Positions 8,665 through 15,283 of a stretch of DNA of 35,935 nucleotides are shown here, piece by piece. The position numbers and the translations under genes were made by a program. Below the pieces are notes generated by a model, which ran no database searches, was not told the origin of the DNA, and saw nothing but the letters and a program-made list of their open reading frames with translations. The stretch comes from an uncultured Bacilli bacterium (GTDB taxonomy: Bacteria; Bacillota_I; Bacilli_A; RF39; UBA660): positions 1 through 35,935 of the forward strand of contig CANRFG010000012.1 of the NCBI GenBank assembly GCA_947629815.1. The letters run 5' to 3'. Each line of letters opens with the position of its first letter. The stretch's first letter is position 1.

Positions 8665-9132
8665 ATGGACTCAAAAGAAATTTATCTTACTGAAGAAGGA
8701 TTAAACGAAATTAAAAAAGAACTTGATTTCTTAAAATTAGAGAAAAGACCAGAAGTAATAGCTGCGTTAAAAGATGCTAGAGCTCAAGGAGACTTAAGTG
8801 AAAATGCAGAATATGATGCTGCAAGAAATGAACAAGCTTTAGTAGAATCTAAAATAGCAGAATTAGAGCATATGGTAGAAAATGCTGTAATAATTAAAGA
8901 TGTAAAAACCGATAAAGTATCAATTGGTACTAATGTTAAAGTAGAATATGTTGATGACAAAGAAACTGAAGTTTATTCAATTGTAGGTAGTAAAGAGGCT
9001 GATCCATTTACTAATAAAATATCTAATGAATCACCAATTGCTAAAGCTATAATGGGTAAAAAAGTTGGAGATGTCGTAAGCGTAATAAGCCCAAATGGAC
9101 AATATGATGTAAAAATATTACAAATATCATAA
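8665..9132 (+). CDS. greA: Transcription elongation factor GreA
   Basis: GreA enters the RNA polymerase secondary channel and stimulates cleavage of backtracked transcripts. The 155-residue product is of normal length. The N-terminal coiled coil (about 5-75) carries the acidic tip motif GDLSENAEYDAARNEQ near residues 40-55, whose Asp/Glu pair positions the catalytic magnesium. The C-terminal FKBP-like domain ends in SPIAKAIMGKKVGDVVSV. The start has GAGGTGG 6 nt upstream. It has its own promoter and a terminator right after the stop. Confidence 0.97.
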   Translation: MDSKEIYLTEEGLNEIKKELDFLKLEKRPEVIAALKDARAQGDLSENAEYDAARNEQALVESKIAELEHMVENAVIIKDVKTDKVSIGTNVKVEYVDDKETEVYSIVGSKEADPFTNKISNESPIAKAIMGKKVGDVVSVISPNGQYDVKILQIS

Positions 9133-9155
9133 AGTACATATGTGCTTTTTTATTT
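9131..9155 (+). terminator. Terminator of greA
   Basis: AAAGTAC and GTGCTTT (9131-9148, one G-T pair) with a 4 nt loop are followed by a T-rich tail. The stem begins at the greA stop codon. Confidence 0.75.
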
Positions 9156-9172
9156 TATTTTAGTATAAATTG

Positions 9173-9201
9173 TTGACTTAAATCATAAAACATAATATAA
9201 T
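9173..9201 (+). promoter_or_regulatory. rpsD promoter
   Basis: TTGACT (9173-9178), a 17 bp spacer and TATAAT (9196-9201) form a strong promoter about 170 nt upstream of rpsD. Confidence 0.8.
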
Positions 9202-9207
9202 TATAAA

Positions 9208-9360
9208 TGCATTGCATCTAGCAGCGCTTAATTTAAATTTTAATGTGTTTATTACCTATAGGGTTTATCATGTAGCTTTTGCTGCAAAGTGAAGATATTA
9301 GTATAAACACCCTTTAATTTAGAATTAAGCCTTAAGATTTAATGTAATTTTAAGGAAAGG
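9208..9360 (+). ncRNA. Structured rpsD leader, likely S4 autoregulatory
   Basis: About 160 nt lie between promoter and rpsD start and they fold well. GTGTTTAT (9244-9251) pairs with ATAAACAC (9302-9309). An outer GCTTAATTT arm near 9226-9234 pairs with GAATTAAGC near 9322-9330. Inside is a small AGC-TTTT-GCT hairpin near 9272-9285. A last hairpin, CCTTAA with TTAAGG (about 9331-9354), ends just before the ribosome binding site AAAGGAG. In other Firmicutes rpsD leaders, S4 binds such a structure and represses its own synthesis. The match is by position and structure, not by a covariance model. Confidence 0.65.
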
Positions 9361-9369
9361 AGAATTTAT

Positions 9370-9972
9370 ATGTCAAAATACACAGGACCAAGCTATAGAA
9401 AATCTCGTCGTTTAGGTTTTTCTACACTAGAAAATGGAAAAGAATTAGCTAAAAAACCTTATGCTCCAGGTCTTCATGGACAAAAAAGAGCTAAAAAATT
9501 ATCTAACTATGGTGTTCAATTACAAGAAAAACAAAAAGTTAGATTTATGTATGGTTTAAATGAAAAGCAATTCAGAAAAACATTTGAAGAAGCTGGTAAA
9601 CTTAAAGGTGTTCATGGTGAAAACTTCTTAAGATTACTTGAAAGTCGTGTAGATAATTTAGTTTATAGAATTGGTTTTGCTACTACAAGAAAAGGTGCTC
9701 GTCAACTTGTTAATCATGGACATATTACTGTAAATGGTAAAAAAGTAAATATACCTTCATATAGATGTGTACCTGGTGATGTAATAGCTATTAAAGAAAG
9801 CGATAAAAATTTAGCAATCGTTAAAAGTTCATTAGAAGCTTTAAATAATCGTGTTGAATATGTAACTTATGATGAAGCTAAAATGGCTGGAACTTATGTA
9901 AGATATCCAGAAAGAAGCGAACTTAATGTTGATATTAACGAATCATTAATAGTTGAATTCTATAATAGATAA
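9370..9972 (+). CDS. rpsD: 30S ribosomal protein S4
   Basis: S4 is a primary 16S rRNA binding protein of the small subunit. The 200-residue product has the N-terminal domain ([15 protein letters not shown], then [10 protein letters not shown]), which lacks the zinc cysteines, as in many Bacilli. An S4 RNA-binding domain follows at about 92-155 ([38 protein letters not shown]). GGAGAA precedes the start. It is monocistronic with its own leader and terminator. Confidence 0.98.
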   Translation: MSKYTGPSYRKSRRLGFSTLENGKELAKKPYAPGLHGQKRAKKLSNYGVQLQEKQKVRFMYGLNEKQFRKTFEEAGKLKGVHGENFLRLLESRVDNLVYRIGFATTRKGARQLVNHGHITVNGKKVNIPSYRCVPGDVIAIKESDKNLAIVKSSLEALNNRVEYVTYDEAKMAGTYVRYPERSELNVDINESLIVEFYNR

Positions 9973-9974
9973 TA

Positions 9975-9999
9975 AAAACTTCACATTTTGTGAAGTTTT
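9975..9999. terminator. Bidirectional terminator between rpsD and the tyrS operon
   Basis: AAAACTTCACA (9975-9985), a TTT loop and TGTGAAGTTTT (9989-9999) form an 11 bp perfect stem with A/T flanks on both sides. It serves rpsD on plus and the 77-residue gene on minus. Confidence 0.85.
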
Positions 10000-10231
10000 A
10001 TTTTGTCCTTCCATTAAATTTTTTTAACATATAATTTAGAGAATTTAAACACTGCTCAATTTGTTCTTCTTGAACCATATAATCCATAGAATCATATCTC
10101 CCACTAATAATTAACTTACCTCTATTAAGTATATTCTGTATATCTTCCTGTTCTGTAAGTGTAATATTACTACTAATTTCTTCTAATTCTATAAGCTTTT
10201 GTGCAATCTCAAATTTCTTTTCTTCGTACAT
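9998..10231 (-). CDS. Small hypothetical protein downstream of tyrS
   Basis: The product is 77 residues, acidic and helix-rich, with no recognised family. It looks like one or two amphipathic helices at each end (EKKFEIAQKLIELEEISSN; QEEQIEQCLNSLNYMLKKF) around a short RGKLIISGRYDSMDYM segment. It has no signal peptide or membrane helix. A strong ribosome binding site (AGGAGG) lies before the start, 9 nt after the tyrS stop, so it is very likely a real, co-transcribed gene. Function unknown. Confidence 0.75.
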   Translation of the reverse strand: MYEEKKFEIAQKLIELEEISSNITLTEQEDIQNILNRGKLIISGRYDSMDYMVQEEQIEQCLNSLNYMLKKFNGRTK

Positions 10232-10239
10232 AAATCCTC

Positions 10240-11469
10240 CTAAAATTTACATAAATAGTATTTCTTTTTACCTCTTCTTATAACAATTAATTTTCCATCA
10301 ATAGCAGTACTTTTATTGATAATCATATTCTCATCTGTTACTTTATCACCATTAATTAATATAGAACCTGCATTTAAAAATTCCCTTGTTTCTCTTTTAC
10401 TTGAACATATATTTTTTTCTACTAATAAGTCAATTAAACTATATTCTTTTTCTATTTCAAAACTAGGAACATCTTTAAAACAATCAATTATTTCATTTGA
10501 ATTTAAATCTTTAATATTCCCATCAAATAAACAATTACTTATTTTTATTGCTTTATTAGCCTCATCTTCCCCATGTAAATCTTTTATAATTTCATAAGCA
10601 AGAGTTTTTTGAGCAAGTCTTAAATGTGGTGCTTCATTATGTTTTTTCATTATTTCTATTATTTCATCAGGAGTTAGGAAAGTAAATATTTTTAAATAAC
10701 TTTCCACCATTTTATCATCACTATTTATTAGATATTGATACAATTCATAACTTGATGTCTTATTCTTATCTAACCATAATGCATTACCTTCAGATTTCCC
10801 AAATTTATTTCCATTTGCATCTAATACAAGTGGCATTGTAAAGGCATATGCATCTTTCCCTGTCTTTTTCTTTATTAAATCAAGACCTGTTGTTATATTA
10901 CCCCATTGATCAGAACCAGCTGCTTGTAAAATACAATTTTTTTCTTCAAATAAATGAAGAAAATCATAACCTTGAATTAATGTATAACTAAATTCTGCAA
11001 ATGTTATTCCTGTTTCTAATCTTCTATTTATTATATCTTTATCTAACATATAATTAACATTTATAAACTTTCCAACATCCCTTAGAAAAGTAATAAAATC
11101 AAATTGTTTTATCCAATCATAGTTGTTTACTACTTCTGCTTTTCCATCTAATATTTTTTCTACTTGTTTTTTTATGCCTTCTAAATTCTTTTGCACATCT
11201 TCAAAAGATATTATTTCTCTTTCTGCTGTAGGTCTAGGGTCACCAATTAATCCTGTTGCACCACCTACTAATAAAATAGGATGATGTCCTGCAAGAGCAA
11301 GTCTTTTAGCTGTTACTAATGATGAATAATGTCCAATATGCAAACTATCTGCAGTAGGATCAGTACCCCAATAAAATGTTATTTTTTCATCATTTAATTT
11401 TTTATCTATATCTTCCCCTGCAATATCTTTAATTAATCCTCTCCATTTTAATTCTTCAAATAATGTCAT
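10240..11469 (-). CDS. tyrS: Tyrosyl-tRNA synthetase
   Basis: This enzyme charges tRNA-Tyr. It is a 409-residue class Ic synthetase with TDPTADSLHIGHYSSL (HIGH motif near residue 42) and KFGKSEGNALW (KMSKS-equivalent KFGKS near 228). Tyrosine-binding residues lie in YTLIQGYDFLHL and QAAGSDQWGNI. A C-terminal S4-like tRNA-binding domain (about 345-405) has KRETREFLNAGSILINGDKV. GAGGAAGTG lies before the start. It lies in the same direction as a T-box that reads as tyrosine-specific about 1.9 kb upstream; deoC, a HAD gene and a broken gene lie between. Confidence 0.97.
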   Translation of the reverse strand: MTLFEELKWRGLIKDIAGEDIDKKLNDEKITFYWGTDPTADSLHIGHYSSLVTAKRLALAGHHPILLVGGATGLIGDPRPTAEREIISFEDVQKNLEGIKKQVEKILDGKAEVVNNYDWIKQFDFITFLRDVGKFINVNYMLDKDIINRRLETGITFAEFSYTLIQGYDFLHLFEEKNCILQAAGSDQWGNITTGLDLIKKKTGKDAYAFTMPLVLDANGNKFGKSEGNALWLDKNKTSSYELYQYLINSDDKMVESYLKIFTFLTPDEIIEIMKKHNEAPHLRLAQKTLAYEIIKDLHGEDEANKAIKISNCLFDGNIKDLNSNEIIDCFKDVPSFEIEKEYSLIDLLVEKNICSSKRETREFLNAGSILINGDKVTDENMIINKSTAIDGKLIVIRRGKKKYYLCKF

Positions 11470-11552
11470 TAATTTTCACTTCCTCTATATTTTTATTATT
11501 TATAATTATCATTTCTAATTATTTTCCTTCTTAATTTTCTATTGAATAGATA

Positions 11553-11912
11553 TTAATAGCAATTTCGTAAATCTATAAAACTTAAAACATAGACATTTGA
11601 AAGCAACTTATTTGGTAATTTTGCCACTGCCGGTGGCAAAATTTCTTCATCTTTATATTCAAGATAAAATTTTTTCATTCTTCTTAAATTTCTAGCCGAA
11701 AAACCTTTTATAGTTGGAAAATCAACTTTTAGTTCCACTTCTAATGTATCAATAAATTTATCTCCCCATTTAGAATTATCATTTATAATTTTACCTAATT
11801 TAAAATATAAATTAATTAATCTAATATTTGCATCACTTAATATCTGTGTTTGAGTATTTATAATTTCTTTTTTTATATTTATAAAGGTTTCTTTAAAGTC
11901 CTTTTCTAACAT
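11553..11912 (-). pseudogene. DUF1016/YhcG-type nuclease remnant
   Basis: The 119-residue frame matches the N-terminal DUF1016_N domain: IINTQTQILSDANIRLINLYFKLGKIINDN, a WGDKFIDTLEVELKVDFP segment, GFSARNLRRMKKFYLEY, then LPPAVAKLP. Full proteins are about 340 residues, with a PDDEXK nuclease domain after this point, and are linked to restriction or phage defence loci. Here, right after KLP (normally KLPW.H), the frame goes to NVYVLSFIDLRN, which resembles the 'DPYVLDFL.L' motif found much later in the family, and then stops. This looks like an internal deletion plus truncation. GGAGATG lies before the start. A palindrome, TTTTGCCAC/GTGGCAAAA, sits at the edge of the lesion. Confidence 0.75.
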
Positions 11913-12032
11913 TTTTCATCTCCTTTTCAATATTTTAATATATAAAAACTCATTTTGACAATTTACTTTACTTATAAAATATTATAATATTACATAAATC
12001 CATATATACAATTAATTGTCGAGTCTTATCAA

Positions 12033-12683
12033 TTATCCCTTTGTACCCTTCATTATTTCAACACCAGAACTTGTGCCTATTCTACTTGCACCTGCATTAA
12101 TTAATTTTAATGCATCTTCTTCTGTCTTTATTCCTCCACTTGCCTTTATTTCTAAAATTTCACTTTTATTTTCATTAATTAATTCTATATCGTGTACACT
12201 TGCTCCTCTTTTTCCAAAACCTGTTGAAGTTTTTATAAAATTTACAAATGTTTCATTACATATTTTAGTTAATTTTATTATTTCATCATCTGTTAGTAAA
12301 GATGTTTCAATTATTACTTTTAATGTATGTCCATCTATAGCATCTCTTACACTTTCTATTTCTTGTTTTACATAATCATAATCATTATCTTTAACGGCTC
12401 CTACATTTATAACCATATCTATTTCAGAAGCACCATCTTCTATTGCAGCTATAGCCTCATATTCTTTTGTAATTGTCTTATTCATTCCAAGTGGGAAACC
12501 TACTACTGCACATACTTCTATGTTGCTATCTTTTAACAATGAGCTTGCATATTCTACATAGCAAGGATTTACACATACGGTTGCAAATTTATATTTTATA
12601 GCCTCATCACATAATTTTTGTATATCTTTTAAAGTTGCATCCATTTTTAAATTTGTATGGTCAATATATTTATTTAATTCCAT
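12033..12683 (-). CDS. deoC: Deoxyribose-phosphate aldolase
   Basis: DeoC is a class I aldolase that splits 2-deoxyribose-5-phosphate into glyceraldehyde-3-phosphate and acetaldehyde, the last step of deoxynucleoside salvage. The 216-residue TIM barrel has the Schiff-base lysine in FIKTSTGFGKRGA (near 150), a second key lysine in IKASGGIKTEEDA (near 180), and EIDMVINVGA near 88. Length is normal. It follows the HAD gene by 9 nt, so the two are co-transcribed. No deoA/deoB or nucleoside phosphorylase is nearby. Confidence 0.95.
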   Translation of the reverse strand: MELNKYIDHTNLKMDATLKDIQKLCDEAIKYKFATVCVNPCYVEYASSLLKDSNIEVCAVVGFPLGMNKTITKEYEAIAAIEDGASEIDMVINVGAVKDNDYDYVKQEIESVRDAIDGHTLKVIIETSLLTDDEIIKLTKICNETFVNFIKTSTGFGKRGASVHDIELINENKSEILEIKASGGIKTEEDALKLINAGASRIGTSSGVEIMKGTKG

Positions 12684-12692
12684 TTTTTCCTC

Positions 12693-13322
12693 CTATAAAA
12701 TTTTCTTTAAATCACTTATATTTTTTATTTTAACATATTTATCACTATTAGGTAACTCATTTTTATAATCTATTACAATTGCCTTTAAACCTATTTTTAC
12801 AGCTGGAATAATATCCATATCTAATCTATCTCCTATTACTATACATTCCTCTACTTTACTTGGATAAATTGATGTTAAAAAAGCTTCTTTATTAGGTTTT
12901 ACTTTTACTTCATCCCCACAATATACATTATTAAAATATTCATATATTTTTGCATGTTTTAATCTACCTACCTGCACTTCTTTAAAATAGTTTGTTAAAA
13001 CTACTAATTCATACTTGTTTTTTAAATACTTTAAAGTATCTATTACTTCATCATTTATAGGTCCAAACAATGATTGTTTTTTAAATAATGTATCAACAAA
13101 ATCCATATCTAAATTTAAGTTAAACTTTTTATTTATATCTTCCAATAATATTTCTTTTGATAATATTTCATGGTTTATTTCAAGTTTTTCTATAATGTCA
13201 TTCATTTCTAATAAATCATTATTCAAATTAAATTCAGCCATTGTTTCTTCTAGAGCACTTATATATTCATTTTTCCACATAATTAATGTGTTATCTAAAT
13301 CAAATACTATTTTCTTTACCAT
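12693..13322 (-). CDS. HAD-superfamily hydrolase (YjjG-like)
   Basis: This is a 209-residue haloacid dehalogenase-fold phosphatase. Motif I is VFDLDNTLI (nucleophile Asp8), motif II is VVLTNYF near 107-113, the motif III lysine is in KVKPNKEAF, and motif IV is CIVIGDRLDMDII near 165-177. A helical cap (about 15-90) fits the YjjG/PynA group, which often acts on nucleoside monophosphates; the substrate is not shown by sequence. GGAGG sits 4 nt before the start. It is the first gene after the T-box and is followed by deoC, so a nucleotide salvage or clean-up role is reasonable. Confidence 0.88.
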   Translation of the reverse strand: MVKKIVFDLDNTLIMWKNEYISALEETMAEFNLNNDLLEMNDIIEKLEINHEILSKEILLEDINKKFNLNLDMDFVDTLFKKQSLFGPINDEVIDTLKYLKNKYELVVLTNYFKEVQVGRLKHAKIYEYFNNVYCGDEVKVKPNKEAFLTSIYPSKVEECIVIGDRLDMDIIPAVKIGLKAIVIDYKNELPNSDKYVKIKNISDLKKIL

Positions 13323-13331
13323 AATTCCTCC

Positions 13332-13542
13332 AAAAAAAATTCCTATAAATTAAGGACGAATTAACCGCGGTACCACCTTAATTCATAGAAATTCTATGCA
13401 CTTTTACTCTTAACGCGAGTTTTCGTTATAACTCAAAGTATGTATTTCATTATTTAATATTGATTAGTTTGCATCTACCACTAATTTTCTTTTTTTCCAA
13501 TTAAATAACTACTTCTAACTTTTCTTCGTTATATAAAACACT
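13332..13542 (-). ncRNA. T-box leader, probably tyrosine-specific
   Basis: Read on the minus strand, the leader contains the T-box core TGGTACCGCGG (near 13365-13375). An 18 bp terminator stem, with arms 13376-13393 and 13338-13355, is followed by a run of eight T. The upstream Stem I region contains AATGAAATACATAC: a GAA-A-TAC-A context typical of the specifier loop, in which TAC (near 13440-13442) would pair with the anticodon of tRNA-Tyr. Uncharged tRNA would stabilise the antiterminator and let transcription continue. The specifier assignment is inferred from sequence context and from the presence of tyrS downstream. Confidence 0.88.
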
Positions 13543-13548
13543 AATTAA

Positions 13549-13577
13549 AATATAACATATACATAAATTTATGTCAA
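13549..13577 (-). promoter_or_regulatory. Promoter of the T-box operon
   Basis: On the minus strand there is TTGACA (13572-13577), a 17 bp spacer and TATATT (13549-13554). It overlaps the 3' end of rbfA. Confidence 0.75.
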
Positions 13578-13928
13578 TTAATTTTCATCATGTATAGATT
13601 CTATTATATTTTCTATTTTTTTACCATATTCTATAGATTCATCATAAACAAATGTAAGTTCTGGAATATGTCTAATATCTACTCTATCCATAAGTTCATG
13701 TCTTATAAATCCGCTTGCATTTTTTAGTGCTTGCAAAGTTTCTTTTTTTCTATCTTCTTTTAATACTGTAAAATATACTTTAGCAAAACTTAAATCATTT
13801 GTTACTCTACAATCTGTTATCGTTACAAATTTTATATCTTGGTCTTTTACTTCCGTTTGTAAAATATAGCTTATTTCTTTTACTAAATTACTATTAATTC
13901 TATCAATTTTTACGCTCATAAAGGCCAC
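13578..13928 (-). CDS. rbfA: Ribosome-binding factor A
   Basis: RbfA is a 116-residue, KH-like-fold assembly factor for the 30S subunit. Family features: an N-terminal DRINSNLVKEISYIL helix, FVTITDCRVTNDLSFAKVYFTVL, and the C-terminal RIPELTF-like RHIPELTFVYDESIEYG. GAGGTGG lies before the start. A possible extended -10 (TGGTATAAT on minus, TATAAT at 13938-13943) precedes it, so it may have its own promoter in addition to read-through from the WG-repeat gene. In many Firmicutes rbfA directly follows infB; here a WG-repeat gene separates them. Confidence 0.95.
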   Translation of the reverse strand: MAFMSVKIDRINSNLVKEISYILQTEVKDQDIKFVTITDCRVTNDLSFAKVYFTVLKEDRKKETLQALKNASGFIRHELMDRVDIRHIPELTFVYDESIEYGKKIENIIESIHDEN

Positions 13929-13967
13929 CTCAGTTATATTATACCATAATACTTAAATAATATATTT

Positions 13968-15191
13968 TTATTTTTTTAAATTTTTAGTTTTGTCTATATT
14001 ACTAAGCATAGTTAGATATTCTATTGCTTCTTTATATAAAACATTTTTGTCATCTGAAACAATTATTATTTTTTTTCCATTATCGTTTATATCCAAACAA
14101 TATGTTTTATATAAAAGTTCATTATCAAATTCATCTACATATATAAATCTATCATCTTTAGTCAAAGCTACTGCAAATCCTTCACTTAAATATGATATAT
14201 CCTTATATTTACATTTAATTATTTCTTTTCCTTCTTCATTTATAAGTCCCATACCATATTTATTTCTTACCTTTGCAAAACCATTATTAAAATCTGATAC
14301 ATAATCATATTTGCTTAAATCTAATTTTACATTTCCAAATTTATCAATAGTTTGATATGTTTTATTTTTATTTTCTACTAGTGCGAACCCATTAGAAAAA
14401 TTACTTGCATATATATACTTACATTTAATTACTTCTTCACCCTTAGTATTTATATAACCATATAGTCCATCTTTGTTCATTACTCTAGCAAAACCATTAG
14501 AAAAATCACTAACACTCTTATAATCAAGAAATGGCATTATTTCCTTACCAGATTTATCTATAAAATTAAATTTATTGTTTTCATCATTTACTAAAGCTAG
14601 TCCTTCATGAAAATCAGATATTTGTTTATATTTACATGGTACAACTTCATTACCATTACTATCTATAACACCCCATAAAAATTGCTCATTTTGTACTAAG
14701 GCAAAACCATCATGAAAATCTAATACATATTTATACTTACAACTTACTATCTTTTCATTCTTTTGATTTATGAATCCCCATAAACCTGTTCTATCTTGTA
14801 CTGCTGCCAAACCTTCGTGAAAATCAGATATATCCTTATACTCAAAATCAATTACTAATTCACCTTTTGTGTTTATAAAACCAAATAATCCTCGCTTATT
14901 TTTTACACCTGCTAAACCTTCATGAAAATCGCATGCAAATCTATAATTAAATTCGATTACTTCTTCACCTTTAGTATTTATAAATCCCCATTTTTTTGGT
15001 GATTTTTTTATTCTTGCTAAGCCTTCGTGGAAATCATATGCATATTCATACTGACATCTAATTACTTCTTTTCCATACTTGTCTATATATCCCCATAAAC
15101 CTTGTTTATTTTGTACCAAAGCTAAAGAATCATGAAAATCAAAAATTTTTAAATATTGTTGTCTATAAATTGAAATATCAAAATTTTCCAT
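13968..15191 (-). CDS. WG-repeat protein, 10 repeats
   Basis: From the ATG at 15191 the product is 407 residues and almost wholly made of ten repeats of 34-36 residues. Each starts with (D)FHEGLA or FSNGFA, passes through 'GLWGFI(N/D)..G.E(V/I)I', and ends in 'CKYKY..D'. These are WG (KWG) beta repeats, thought to form extended scaffolds for binding; no catalytic residues are seen. No signal peptide is found, so it should be cytoplasmic. I chose 15191 because AAAGGAG lies 5 nt upstream; an in-frame ATG 51 nt earlier has no such site. The last two repeats are degenerate. It has its own promoter and lies between infB and rbfA. Confidence 0.9.
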   Translation of the reverse strand: MENFDISIYRQQYLKIFDFHDSLALVQNKQGLWGYIDKYGKEVIRCQYEYAYDFHEGLARIKKSPKKWGFINTKGEEVIEFNYRFACDFHEGLAGVKNKRGLFGFINTKGELVIDFEYKDISDFHEGLAAVQDRTGLWGFINQKNEKIVSCKYKYVLDFHDGFALVQNEQFLWGVIDSNGNEVVPCKYKQISDFHEGLALVNDENNKFNFIDKSGKEIMPFLDYKSVSDFSNGFARVMNKDGLYGYINTKGEEVIKCKYIYASNFSNGFALVENKNKTYQTIDKFGNVKLDLSKYDYVSDFNNGFAKVRNKYGMGLINEEGKEIIKCKYKDISYLSEGFAVALTKDDRFIYVDEFDNELLYKTYCLDINDNGKKIIIVSDDKNVLYKEAIEYLTMLSNIDKTKNLKK

Positions 15192-15213
15192 ACTTTTCTC
15201 CTTTTGTTCAAAT

Positions 15214-15242
15214 ATCTTATCACATAAATAACTTAAAAACAA
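15214..15242 (-). promoter_or_regulatory. Promoter of the WG-repeat gene
   Basis: On the minus strand there is TTGTTT (15237-15242), a 17 bp spacer and TAAGAT (15214-15219). It follows the infB terminator directly and supports a start at 15191 rather than 15242, since the longer frame would begin inside the -35 box. Confidence 0.6.
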
Positions 15243-15260
15243 TAAAATACAAAAAAATAC

Positions 15261-15283
15261 AAAAAAATAGAGTTAAACTCTAT
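15261..15283 (-). terminator. Terminator of infB
   Basis: ATAGAGT and ACTCTAT (15267-15283) with a TAA loop are followed by seven T on the minus strand. The stem overlaps the infB stop codon. Confidence 0.8.
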
